Shown here one piece after another: positions 10,790 to 21,559 of a stretch of DNA of 64,000 nt. The stretch covers positions 1,086,328 through 1,150,327 of the forward strand of contig NW_003314306.1 of NCBI RefSeq assembly GCF_000143415.4, given 5' to 3'. Numbering within the stretch: the first letter of the stretch is position 1; each line of letters starts with the position of its first letter. Source of the DNA: Selaginella moellendorffii (taxonomy: Eukaryota; Streptophyta; Lycopodiopsida; Selaginellales; Selaginellaceae). The position numbers and the translations under genes are program-made. The notes under the pieces were generated by a model. It made no database searches. It had not been told where the DNA came from and saw only the letters and a program-made list of their open reading frames with translations.

Positions 10790-11563
10790 ATGTCAGCGGT
10801 GGTGCATTTTCAACGCGAATGTTCCGTAAGCTCTGCTGCGTCGCCCAGAAAGAAGCTCGCATCGGCAGGTGCCTGGATGCGTATCGGGGCATTTCAATCC
10901 CAGGATCAACGACTCGGAGCTCTACTATCTGGTGGCCTTGCTCTACCTCGCGCGCTTCTTCGGCCACGACAACAACCCTGTGCGGGAGTTCCTCAAGCGA
11001 GACGATTGCTTGGTGACGGGAGCGGAGCTGCTGGATCTCGTCGCCGCTGCGACTCCTCTGGAATCGTGCTCCAGCGCCATGCATAAGGAGATGCGAGAAA
11101 TGATCGACAAGGTCTTTGAATCCAAGTTCTTCTCTCACGTACCTGAGCGCCACATTGCTGAGGCAAGAGGAAACATTTGTTCCTCAAGCTTGTCTGAGAT
11201 CTCTCGATAAATGGCTTACAGAACGACTGCAGCCCCGTTCTCAAGTATCTGCGAGAGCAACTAAAAAATCTGGATGGCGAGGATGCCGAGCAAGCTAGCA
11301 AGGGAGAAAAATATCTGGCGCAGGAGCATTTGCAGGAGCTGGAAAGAACAATCCTTACTATCTACAAGTATACTTACTTGGGTACGGTTCTTCGTGATTT
11401 TGGTGTGGCTTCCACATACTTCTGCTTACATTGGTTCTTGCTTGAAGGGCCGTATAGATGGGATCCAGAAACGTCTGTCTGGGGCATCGACGAAGACTTC
11501 TTCGATCGACCAAGTGATGACGAGTGGGACAGGCTGTCAGATACAACTCGCACAAAGAGGTAA
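10790..11563 (+). pseudogene. Unrecognised plant gene with frame breaks
   Basis: Two high-quality coding stretches lie in different frames. The first (~10890-11160) has NDSELYYLVALLYLARFFG and ends VPERHIAEA; the second (~11205-11563) has KYLREQLKNLDGEDAEQ, then STYFCLHWFLLEGPYRWDP. A frame change near 11160 and a TGA in the joining segment (LFLKLV then stop) separate them, and no GT-AG intron that I can see repairs the join. Both parts are rich in charged helices and aromatic residues and look protein-coding. I do not recognise the family. It may be a lineage-specific gene, an annotated gene with an unusual intron, or a recent pseudogene. Confidence 0.5.
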
Positions 11564-11703
11564 AAGTTTCTGATGAGGTCTGTTGATTCTCACGAGAACA
11601 ACTTCCAGGTTTTACTCGAGTGCGTTGAGCACGCACGTCTTTGGCTTCTCAATGCTGGCCTTCCAGTCTACTACAACTTCCCTCTGCACTGTCTGTATTG
11701 AAT

Positions 11704-12479
11704 AACTTTGGTTTATTGGTTAGAGCTTAGTGTTTCTATAATTACCAGACTCTGAGATCCAACTGAATTGGACAATCCACAAGCTGCACCTAGTCACTAG
11801 ATGGGAAAGCACTAGAGTTGGGCTGGAGTCTAGAGAACTGGTTCAATTGGTCATGGAATGCATTGGAGCAAGTCACCAGGAGAAACCTAGAGTTGAAGTG
11901 CCTAAATATGCTCCAACAAGTGTGCCAGGAGTGGGTGTCCTAAGAAAAAGGAACACTTTGTTGTAAATTGCTAGGTGAAATTCCTCCCAGTTGAGAAGTA
12001 ACAACTAGAATTAAAGATGCCACTGCAAATGCCCGTGGGAAGGGCAAGTGCCCCACTATAAGTGGAGATGGTGTAGTAATTGCCTGATCAAGCTCAATAG
12101 CAGTTGGGATCTTTTTCTTCCTGCCACAAGTCATAGCTGCAATAGTCTCCTCCATTACAGATTCCACTCATGCAAAAGCCTTGCCACGATCTTGTAGTGG
12201 TGGAGCTTCAATGACTTTTTGTTGCAACACTGCTTAGTAACCATCTACCTGGAGGCTTAAGTTGTCTACAAGGGGCTGCATCATAGCTTTCTATTGCTTC
12301 TTGAGACGCTGCTCTGGGTGTAACTTAAGAAATTCATGGAGGCAGACCCTTTATTGACTTCCTTGCAAAACTACAAAGATGTTACCATAATAAAAGCGAG
12401 CAATGATCATCATTGTGAGTCCGGGAATTGTAGTGTGAGCATTAACAAGATGGCTTGCGAGAAGAGGCTTGGACCCTGA
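11704..12479. other. Repeat-derived sequence, no gene seen
   Basis: Low-complexity, partly Gly/Thr-rich frames interrupted by stops on both strands. It lies next to the Ty3/Gypsy relic and may be its 3' side, but no motif was identified. Confidence 0.35.
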
Positions 12480-14500
12480 ATGCACAGAGTTCCTCAAGAA
12501 GTTGCTCTTGCTTCTATTGCTGGAGTATGAAGTTTTTTTGTTGTTGCAATAACAGAGTGTTGTATTGTTGAAGCTCTAAGGCAGCCAAGCTGACAATGCG
12601 AATAGAAGAGTTTGTAGCTAGTGATAGTGTTGAAGTAGGGGTAGGTGTACACTGCTATAGTAGGAGCAGCCCAAGCATCTCTACCACACTGGAAATGCCT
12701 AACTAGGAATTGACCCATCCCACCATGGTTGCCATTTTGGTGTGGGGCTAGCACACCTTTTGCTCTCAAATGCACTTAAAACATGGTAAGAAACTCCACT
12801 ATAGTTGAAAACTTAATACAGCATGCTCTCATTGTCGTGCCCTAAACTCACATGGAATATCCTCTCTCAAAATATTCTCTAAAGGGAATATTTAGAGAAT
12901 CTCCATGCTCTAAGATGCTTTACAACACATATCTTTCTTTTTCAAAAATAACCCTAGAGCCCAATATGGCAAGCAACTTAATATACCCTTTATCAGAGTT
13001 AGCATGTAAGTTCTTCACATTTAACCAATAGGGGGGACAAATCATTGCTATCATATATGTAAAGGGTAATCCCACTAGTAATTCCTCTAGCATGATATCT
13101 CAAAATTAATTTAACACTTGCTAAATCATTAAAAACACTTCCTCTATTCTTGTTTTTTTGTCACTCTTCATGAAGAGTAGGCACAAAAATATTACTTTGG
13201 TTCATTTAATGAGTTATCCTCTCGTTGACACCATGTTTAAGTAAAAGTCTTTAGGATCTTACGCCTTCACCCTAGATTGTTCTCCTTAGGCATTTACCAA
13301 TACTACTAGATTTCCATTTTATCCATGCAAGTCTACTATAAACTAATTGAACTAATCCATCCCAAAAATCATATTAAATCCTACTATATCCAAAATGGTG
13401 AAATTAATGTTCACTTTCCATGTCCCTATTTTGACTTTTGTTTGTGAAAGTACTTTATCAGTGCTCTGAATACCTTAAACAAACTCTATAATCCTTAATT
13501 CTCCTAACCATTACACCATTAGTCCAATTTGCCAAACTATGTTTATAATTACAAAATTGTACAAAACATGGTTTAAACTTCACTCGACTTAATGCTCATA
13601 TTGACTTGGCCTTTTTCGGGTAAAGACATTCTCTCTAGAAGTGTCCAGCCTCGCCATAATTGAAATATATATTATTCTCCATGCTACTAACAACTTAGTC
13701 TTTTTCTTGGTAGGTTTGTTATTTTTGGCCTAACTCTCCTATGTGCTCCTACTTTTTCAAAACCCCAATGACTCATTATAGAGAAACTTCTTTTGAATTT
13801 CCTTTTTTCATACATCCCTCTTGGTTTGGCTCTCTTGATAAATATGGATCTAGACTAAAATATGTTTCCTTTTCATAGAATATTATTAAAATACATCTTG
13901 ATAGATATATCTAATACTTCCTTATAATTGGTCAAGTTCAAGCATATCACCTTGACCCGAGCCCAAGTCTGCAATCCCAAGATAAAGGCATAGAATGCAT
14001 CTATGTCCCCTATATCTATAATAATGATCCTTTTAACCATATATGCATTTACATACTCTTGAATGGTCTTAATTTACTTAAGCCTACTTAGTTTATTCTT
14101 TAGATGTAGAATAGCATTTGGGGGTACATAAATTGCTTTAATCCTTGCCTTCATCGCTTTCCAAGTAACCACTGGACCTTTGTTAATCTCTATGGTTTTC
14201 CATTAAGACTTGGCATTAACCGTTAGGTATAATTTTGCATATGGGACCTTTTTCAAGCTTGGTAACTGAAACACTCAAAAGTAATCTTCTATATCATAGA
14301 ATCAGTCCTCCACTACTTTATAATCATTCATTCCTTTAAAAATCGGTGAAGGCTTTGGTTTATACTTTAGAATTGCTTATGAGACGGACTTCAACTTGGT
14401 TTGCTCAACCTTTTCTAGTTCTGTCTCAATACCTTTTGCACTATTTGCATTCATAGTCTTTTACTTTTTCCTTTATTTCTTATTACACATTAACTTATGG
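12480..14500 (-). mobile_element. Decayed Ty3/Gypsy LTR retrotransposon (gag-protease, integrase remnant)
   Basis: Read on the minus strand with several stops. Around 14240-13890 is a retrotransposon-gag domain (EINKGPVVTWKAMKARI, then YVNAYM and FILGLQTWARVKV). Around 13665-13620 is a zinc-knuckle remnant reading NYGEAGHF. Around 13395-13330 is the motif after the aspartic protease, GFNMIFGMD, comparable with the Gypsy FDVILGMDWL. Around 12680-12560 is a possible integrase end (AVYTYPYFNTITSYKLFY). The gag-to-protease order is canonical, but only ~700 bp separates protease and integrase, so reverse transcriptase/RNase H is deleted. The AT-rich composition fits loss of methylated C. No intact LTR pair was found. 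Confidence 0.75.
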
Positions 14501-15597
14501 ATGAGGATCTTTAATAGAGCATTTTTTTGAGCCACTTGTCCTTCTAAAGCATCTAATTAATTAAGCCTTGGATAATGGAACCTCACCACTATAATCACAT
14601 TTAGAAGTCTATTTATGGGAACCTTTTTCATGTAGAGATTCTTCATCCTCTACTTCTTATTCAATCAGAGGTTCTATCTTCACATACGGTTTTATATCTA
14701 CCTTTGTTCATTTATACTCTGGCTTTGTTATCTCTCCAAATTATAAATTATAAATTTTCCTTTTCCAATTTGTCAATTTACTTCATCTATCTAACCTTGG
14801 CTTCAATTAAGTTCCCTTACTAAGGTTCATGCCTATTGTACTAACTTCTATTTGGTCCTACTTAGGTTTAGCTACTTCTTGCATAAACAACAAGTTAACC
14901 AACTCTTCATAAATTCCCAAACTCTCTTAATTCCCTCTCTCAAGATTAGACTATACTTAAGGTTTTACACTCTCTATAAGCACAAGCAACCCAACACACC
15001 AAGCCTTAAAATTTCTAATATCCTATAATATAACAAAACTTATTCATAAGACCCTTTAATTCCTAAACTTTGAGTGCATCTCTTAGTTCAAGACCAAGGG
15101 AAAACACTATAGCTTACGACCTGATATAGGTACCTTGACTCTTCACTTCCGTCCCAAATGGAAGGCTTAAACCTCTATGAAGGGGCTAAGACCAATAAAC
15201 CTTATAATATTCAAAGAGGGCAACACTCCACTTAAGCAAGAAGTATTGTAGTTAATTTCCTTTTTGCGATCCTTTGCAAGAGTCTTCGTTTCCAGCATAC
15301 CTGAGCACTTAGTTTGCCGGAAACTAGAAGCCCACTTGAGAGGGAGGCCCTCCTACCGAGAGACAAGGAGCCTGGAGGCGAAAAACATGAATCGTCACAG
15401 CTTCATTTCTTCTTACCTGAGCATAAGAGCTATTTTCTTGAGGAACTTTTTTGGCACTCCTCAAGTGTATGCTCACTTTCACATAAGGCTATTAACTTTC
15501 AATCCTAACCCCAAACTCAATTTGGAAGCACCACTAGAGATTGAGTCTTTAGCTTCACTATTCATGCTATATTTTGGAGCCTTTTATTTTTGGAATT
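14501..15597. other. AT-rich retroelement-derived DNA, no gene seen
   Basis: Probably the 5' side of the same minus-strand retroelement. A less AT-rich patch at 15264-15599 has an open frame of 111 codons without recognisable motifs. Confidence 0.35.
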
Positions 15598-15727
15598 GAA
15601 TATGTCAAAGTAAATAAAGTTGGGTATGTTGTGGCAAGCACTTTAACAAGATTTCATAAGATTTATACATACACTTGCTTTAGCCACCCTCAACGATGCT
15701 TTTCGACTAACACAACATTATAAAACA
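15598..15727 (+). repeat. Dispersed repeat, second copy near 52.14 kb
   Basis: The stretch beginning ATATGTCAAAGTAAATAAAGT matches 52150-52270 with many substitutions, including shared AGTTGGGYATRTTRTGGC and GATGCTYTTCGAYT cores. It is a dispersed repeat, probably part of a retroelement. Confidence 0.7.
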
Positions 15728-16225
15728 TCACACATGTACTTCAAATCCACATTGAGTTTTCAATGTGTTCTCATGACTATTGGTATACAAGCTGCTCACC
15801 ACTATGGATCCATCATTGTTGTAGCTCCCCACAAATTCTCCAATGCTATCGAAGCTTAGCTCATTCATAGTGGCAGTGTGAGCAGCAAATTCCTTCACCT
15901 GGATGAAAAAAGTTCCCATTCCATTCCACTCCATCCAAAAAAACTGATGAGACACTCGGTTTCCCTGGTAATCCAATAAATGCACCTTGCTGCCATGTGT
16001 CCCCAGCACAATCATCCACTCAGCAATGATGATGCAAGAGGCTGTGTCGCTGGAGAGAAGAGAGCCCTGTGAAGGAAGTGAAGGAAGTGGAGGGTAGTGC
16101 TGGTATTTCAGATGCAGCTCCTCCTTGTCATCAATTGCCTCTTGTGCTGCAACGGCATCATCATCATTGCATTCATCATTGTCATTGGGGTGCCCGAGCT
16201 CCTCCTCTTTGTCCTCCATTGCCAA
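15728..16225 (-). pseudogene. VPS41: VPS41 gene fragment (N-terminal WD40 part), introns retained
   Basis: The frame begins with an acidic stretch, then LLSSDTASCIIIAEWMIVLG, a THGSKVHLLDYQGN blade and VKEFAAHTATMNELSFD, GEFVGSYNNDGSIVVSSL. These match the start of VPS41, the HOPS-complex subunit for vacuolar and endosomal fusion. The 57 nt at 15899-15955 (GTGTCT...CCAG) are an in-frame retained intron, since removing them joins GN(R) to VKEF as in the family. The reading ends after SLYT, so over 85% of the normal ~900+ residue protein is missing. Because an intron is present it is a DNA-level fragment, not a retrocopy. It sits with the WEE1 and ISPE fragments near CR cassette 1. Confidence 0.82.
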
Positions 16226-16904
16226 TCCCTAAGATATTCCTGCCAATCGATCGCTCTTAAGAAAGAGAACACTCCCCTAAGGAAAATGAGATGAAGTCAA
16301 TTTATAGGTGAATCAGAAGGTTATTTCCTTAACCATCCTTAGAGAATAATTGCTTTGATGTCCGCACCTGCCAAAAGAAGGGAGAAAGAAGCACAAGTTA
16401 GAATTTGTGGAACCTGGTTTCCTATGCATCTCCTCTTTTCTCATTTTGAGGGAGCGGAGATGTTCTTGACAATCCAAACAAAAGAGGTAAAGTCCTTTTC
16501 TATTGGGATCTCTTTTGGTTGTGGTTGTTAATCCTTTGTGGTCTTCCACAGAAGTTCTTATGTTCACAAACAGACCAAAAAGATTGAAAGTTTGAGTCTA
16601 CAAAACTGGATGTGTTCATAACCGTCTGGAGAGAAAAGAAAACAAATAAAAGCATTGTTCAGCAGGGCCTGGGTCAAAGCTTTTTAATGTTCTTCCTGTT
16701 TTTGAGAACTAGCATACTTAGGTGAGATTGAAGGCAAGAGGAAAAACGAATTCGTGCAGAAAATTAACATTAAACCATTATTATAACGGATTAAAGAAAC
16801 AAAGCAAAAATCTTGGTAAACCTAAGAAACCTAACAAAATAATAAATCGAACTTAACATTTATAGATTTTTGCAGCTTGATTAACTGTATCCTCCTTTCC
16901 CAAA
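16226..16904. other. No gene seen
   Basis: AT-rich sequence with short frames lacking motifs. It links the VPS41 fragment to a relic of the cassette flank. Confidence 0.35.
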
Positions 16905-17125
16905 TTGTAGAGGACGATTAGCGTGATATATCCTCATCAGCCGTTATACTTCAGTCAATTTAAGTTTTTATATTTTGATTTATTTGAATATTGTATCAAT
17001 TGCTAAATCAATTAATTGACTAGTAAATATGCAACATCTTTGCTCAAATATCTTTGTTTCTTCAACTGTTATTAATTTATCTATTTAATGATAATAAATA
17101 TTAAACATCAGTTTTAGTATATAAC
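16905..17125 (+). repeat. Diverged relic of the CR-cassette inverted-repeat arm
   Basis: It reads GAGGACGATTAGCGTG, then TATCCTCATCAGCCGTTATA and GTATCAATTGCTAAATCA, matching in the same order and strand the right arms at ~21085-21260 and ~31305-31480. It indicates an older cassette end here, next to the WEE1 fragment. Confidence 0.75.
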
Positions 17126-17269
17126 TAGCACTTGCCCAGCATATGTTGCCCAGTTAGCAAAATATTGTTTTGATTGTTATAATTTTGTTATATTAAAAAC
17201 TAAAATTGGAATAGTATAAAAAAAATATTATATTCCACTTTGAAAGAAGAATTAAGGGAATTATGCCTA

Positions 17270-17935
17270 GCAAATGTTAGATGAACATAAAAATCAATTC
17301 TTATTGAGGTGGTTGTGATTATTGTTGATGAACTCCATCGGGAGATATCTCGAGTCTCCATCCTCAATGGAAATGGTTCCATCAATTTGATTGGTAAGGC
17401 CAAAGTTGCCAATCTTGTAGATGTGATTCCGGATGTAGATGTTGTCAGGTTTCACATCTAGGTGAGTGAGGATGCGAGTGTAAGTGCTTCAAAGCGTTTA
17501 AGAGCTGCCATGCATGATAAACTAAGAAAAGAACACAATTGAGCTGCTTATTTGAAACATTGCCTCAATCAGCTTCTTCTCTGTGAATGTCTATACAAGG
17601 CTATCGTCTCATAAATTCATCTCGCACAGCTCCATTTGGATATACAAAAAGTCATTTTTGAACCATGAGGAGAAGTAGCACACTACGTTTTCATGGTAAC
17701 CTGGAAGCTGGATAATTTTTGAGGAAGCTAATGGTAATACTGAAAGAAAAAAGCCAACTCACCAAGACACAAAAGTGCCTGAACTTCTCTCAGTGCTTTC
17801 TTTTTGCAAAGAGAAAAAATTGCCAAATCAATACCATAGTCTCTTGAATATTGTGATGAACTGATCTCCCTCATCTATCCGATTGGAATGCTTTTGAGAA
17901 CTTTATAAATATAGCTAAAATCAACTTGCCCTATT
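17270..17935 (-). pseudogene. WEE1: WEE1-like kinase gene fragment, intron retained
   Basis: On the minus strand the order is YKVLKSIPIG, KKALREVQALLCLG, YHENVVCYFSSWFKNDFLYI, QMELCEMNL, a diverged ALKHLHSH, LDVKPDNIY, KIGNFGLTNQIDG and EDGDSRYLPMEF. These match the N-lobe to activation segment of plant WEE1, the kinase that inhibits CDKs by Tyr phosphorylation. The intron at 17701-17762 (62 nt, GTGAGT...CCAG) interrupts the Gly of LGYHEN in the expected phase, so the fragment was copied as genomic DNA. Frameshifts and stops occur near 17600 and 17460. The DFG motif reads NFG. Both ends of the gene are absent. It is non-functional. Confidence 0.85.
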
Positions 17936-18084
17936 TCCTGACAGTTATGAAAGAAAAATGAAAAATAACAATATACCCTGCCTAGCTCTCTTGGGAAATA
18001 CATCAGTGTTAAAAAAAAGGGTTCCAGAAGTGCCATGTGCTGTAGTGCCTTCTATTCGCACCCCATGCAGCTTGGCTGCCTCCC

Positions 18085-18234
18085 ATTGGCTGAGAGCAAC
18101 CATCAAACACGTGGTTAAAGAAATAACCCTTTTACAGTTACCCTCATCGGACGGCTGTGATTGGCTGGATCCAGCGGCCCAGAAAGTTTGGCAACTCCTC
18201 CTTATTGTGATAGATTATTAAAATAATGAACATA
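18085..18234 (+). repeat. Outer terminal inverted repeat, left end of cassette 1
   Basis: The segment CACGTGGTTAAAGAAATAAC to TTATTAAAATAATGAACATA is the imperfect reverse complement of 21281-21455. Shared cores include GATTGGCTGGATCCAGC (right: GCTGGATCC inverted) and GCCCAGAAAGTTTGGCA. It makes cassette 1 a ~3.4-kb unit with inverted ends. Confidence 0.75.
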
Positions 18235-18239
18235 TTACA

Positions 18240-19939
18240 TGTTTGATAACAAAATCACCACCCTTCAACAGCACCCTATGCACAAGAGGCTCATAACAAA
18301 GGCCCCTCCCAAGAGCAGCTGAATGTTTCTTTCAGAAATTCCGCAAGCATATACTGATTCCCAAGCTCTATCATCAAGAATGCAGTCGCTGACTTTTTTC
18401 ACATACCCTCCTGACAAAACCGTAGCCGCTTTGGATGCACTTGATCCAAACCAACCGCAGCTTTGGCCCTGGCCTTCCCCTCATCCAGCTTTGTTGCACG
18501 CAGTACATACCTAGGAACTCCACCCAAATAATCTAAGTTGTCAAGTGCTTTCTCTCTGTCCACCACATTCATGCTCCCGTAACTAGCTCGGTAAGGCTCA
18601 AAGTCGTCAAGGAATTTCCCAATCTCCTCCCTGGACCACACCGACATATAAAGCATGCAACAAAGCCCCCCCTTGCCAAACTCATCATAGTTTTTCTCCC
18701 TAGATAAGGAAACCAAAAGAACTCGACAGCTGCCAGGTAAAGGCGTCTTCTGCTTCCTATCTATCACTAGCCACATTGACGGATCGTCCAGCATTTTGCA
18801 TATAATTGTGTCATTCACGTGATAAGCACCTTCAGCACACCGCCTTCGAAAATTCAGGACGTAAACAACCTTGCCAACCTTGTATAACACCTTTTCATGC
18901 CCCATTTGGCCCAGCCTAATCATCCAGTGATAGCCAAAGAACGTTTTCCCTATCCCTCCAGTACCTACGACGATGAAAGAAGTGAAGTTGTCAAGCCGGT
19001 CCTGGATTTGGGACTCTAGACTCGCATATGCCTCTCGTTTCCATAGCAGGAAAGGTTGGCCATAATCTCCCAGTGCATCGCTATCTAGAATCCAGAATTT
19101 AGAATCTGGAGTATCAGTAGCCCTTACAAGGGCCGCCACACCAGCTGGTACACCTGAAGCAAGATATAAATGCACGGATCAGAAAAGAACTGCTACATGC
19201 AGGCAAATACCGCTCTGTGAGGAGAACTGAGCAAACTCTAGTGTGAGGCAGGAAAACTTCAAACGACTGCAAAACAGTCATCCCAGACAGAAGAGCTCTA
19301 AGCCGAAGAAGACACAGACAGTATTAATAGAACGCAAGGGGAGCAGATGGCCATGAATTCAATTACAACCACAAGCCAGACACAAGCACCCAAGACCAAA
19401 TCCAACAGCGACACCATCAGAAGCAAGACCTTGCGCCCGATTTCATGGCACACCAGGAATACCAAGAACTGGACAAAAAATGGGACTTTCCACATCACAG
19501 ATCAAAGAGAAAAACAAGGAGGATATGCTAGGAAACCCAAAATAAAAGCGAAATTGAGCTACCTCTAGCCGAAAGATATCCACGACACACAGCAAAACGC
19601 CCCAAATTGACACAAAGAATGACTTACCATTACTTCTGAGGAGGAGGAGGTTTCCTCCCGCAGCTGTTCTTCCTTCTTCTGCAGCTGTTCTTCCTTCTTC
19701 CGCAGCTGCCCTTCCTCCTTCCGCAGCTGCTCTTCCTCCTTCCGCCAATATTTCGCCAGAGATTGATTGCCACTCTGAAGGGCAGAGAGAAAAGATTCCC
19801 CAGCCGCTTGGATCTGCGGCTCAAGAAGCCCGATTTGAGCTTCCACCTCGTCCATTTTGCTAGCTGAAACCCTATCTTGAAACCTTCTTATAGGGAGGCA
19901 GTGGCGCCCTAGAATCGTCAGGGACTGCACCATCTTCAT
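18240..19939 (-). pseudogene. CR-type (Crinkler/RHS) NTPase gene, copy 1, broken
   Basis: Homologous to copies 2 and 3. The header exon is 19628-19939 with a basic N-terminus (MKMVQSLTILGRHCLPIRR) and four 7-residue units of a Glu/Lys/Gln/Leu coiled coil. One A is missing from an A run near its end compared with copies 2 and 3, shifting the frame. The microexon is deleted from the long intron. The main exon starts at 19153 and keeps the P-loop (GTGGIGKTFFGYHW), a Walker-B-like WLVIDRKQ with its Asp, and LYMSVWSREEIGKFL to LGGVPRYVL. The frame then shifts before 18399, and only scraps of the C-terminal nuclease-like region remain to 18240. Interior deletions remove most of that half. It is a pseudogene. 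Confidence 0.82.
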
Positions 19940-20063
19940 CGGTGTTTTAGACCACTAACTCAATTATAAACACAAGAGACAACTCAGCCACACTTTTGTT
20001 TGTTTAAGCGGCTTCTACAAACTTATCTATTGCTTGCTCCTTGGTGGAGTATGCTAGGGCAGA
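19940..20063. promoter_or_regulatory. Head-to-head promoter region, cassette 1
   Basis: The 124 bp between the CR start (minus) and the partner ATG (plus) are conserved in cassettes 2 and 3. They include CAATTATAAACA (a TATA-like box for the minus strand, about 35 bp from its ATG) and ACTTTTGTTTGTTTAAGCGG. Bidirectional promoter function is inferred. Confidence 0.5.
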
Positions 20064-20524
20064 ATGGAGGTGGAGCAGTGGTGGTGGCGGCATTTGATCG
20101 GGCTACCTTGGAGAGCTTGGTGCGCAGGATCTTGGCCATGGTAAGCAGCAGCAACACAATGTGGGCATTCACCTTGGATTCGCTCACGTCTGGGGCGTCG
20201 ACGAGTGTGCTGGGGAGAGCTGGGACGGTGCCGTTCACGTTGGCGAGAAACGAGCGTAGCATCAAGGCATTCCGGGGTTGTGTGGACAAGCTATTACTGG
20301 GATATGCTCAGGAAGATCACGCTGCTGCTGCTCCTCGCCATGGCTGGGCATTCCACATCAGCCGAAGTATGACTGATGTTGCATGGGAGAATTTTGAGGA
20401 CAGAGAGACGTATTAGAAATGGCTTTTCAAGGAACCTGACGAACGATTTGAGGTTTTTCTCGAGTACGTGGAGAAAGAGGAAGAAAAGGTGCGTGTTTTT
20501 TTTGTTCCCTTTGCAGAGCGGTAA
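20064..20524 (+). pseudogene. CR-partner gene, copy 1, broken
   Basis: Same unnamed gene as at 30296-30769. Compared with copy 3, one G is lost just after the ATG (GAGCAGTGG for GAGCGAGTGG), shifting the frame. A TAG at 20414-20416 replaces the TAC (Tyr) codon in ETYYKW. Past the stop the frame continues with KEPDERFE and EEEEKV-like sequence to a TAA at 20522-20524. An upstream in-frame ATG near 20000 gives an open frame of 138 codons, but that N-terminus is not conserved. Confidence 0.75.
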
Positions 20525-20529
20525 CCGTG

Positions 20530-21320
20530 ACATATATATAGTATTTCAAATTGGTGTTAACACAATCTTAAAGCTTCAGAAATAGTTTCTCGTAAAGAAC
20601 CGACGAACGAAACAAGAAATTTACGGCACGATCATACCTTGCAAGTTGCCAAGACTTGTAGCAGCAAAGACTGCACTAAAAACGTCTGCTGAATCCAGGG
20701 AAGCATGTACAAAGCAAAAAGTCATTCATTCACTCTTAGTTTACTTCTCATTAACTAGACTTCAATCACTTTAATTATGTGCTTTAAAGCTTATCAAAAT
20801 AATGCTATACTTTGTTTGCCATTTTACTAATCTAATACAAAAGTTGCATTAGGCTGATGGCAAAGCCTTCCACCAAACTCATTTTTTCTAAGGCTGAGAA
20901 TTATAAATTTACAAATTCCTAAATCAATTGCTTTTCCAATTTACTAAGTGGATATGTGTGAAGCTTCTTTTATCAAGAAAATATTGTTAAGGCACATAAT
21001 TCCGGAACACTGTTATATGTAAGGCAAATAGAGCCCACCACAAGGAAGAAGGCAGGTGCTGTGCTATTCTCATGATTGCGCTGGACAGGATGATGACTGT
21101 GGTATTTAAATTATCCTCATCAGCAGTTATACTTTACTCAATTTAAGTTGTTACACTTGGATTCCTTTGAATATTTTATCAACTGCTAAATCATATAAAT
21201 CTTTGCTCAAATATCTCAAATGTTATCAATTTATCTATTATTAATATCAAACATCAGTTTTAAAAAAAACTTAAATGATTAGTATATATTATTAAAATAA
21301 CAAACATCTATCATAAGAAG
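20530..21320 (+). repeat. Right arm of CR cassette 1
   Basis: About 790 bp colinear with 30780-31520, right of cassette 3, and the reverse complement of 27160-27690. It carries inverted sequence of the CR gene's 3' end near 20590-20680 (GACGAACGAAACAAGAAATT) and AT-rich flank beyond. Confidence 0.85.
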
Positions 21321-21455
21321 GAGGGAGTGCCGAACTTTCTGGGCTGCCGGATCCAGCCAATGGCAGCCGTCCAATGGGGGGTAATTGTAAAAGAATTATT
21401 ACTTTAACCATGTCTTAGCGAATAATCATGCTAATGTTTGCTCCTAGTCAATAGG
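21281..21455 (+). repeat. Outer terminal inverted repeat, right end of cassette 1
   Basis: Reverse-complement partner of 18085-18234. It includes GCCGAACTTTCTGGGC, GGATCCAGCCAATGGCAGCC and AATTGTAAAAGAATTATTAC. No target-site duplication could be fixed by eye. Confidence 0.75.
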
Positions 21456-21559
21456 AGGTGACCAAATTGCATAGGGCGAGAGAAGAAGATGCTATAACAT
21501 ATGCAAATGTGTTAATCATGACTACACCTGTCATCTGTCCTGTTGAGTGAAAAATTATC

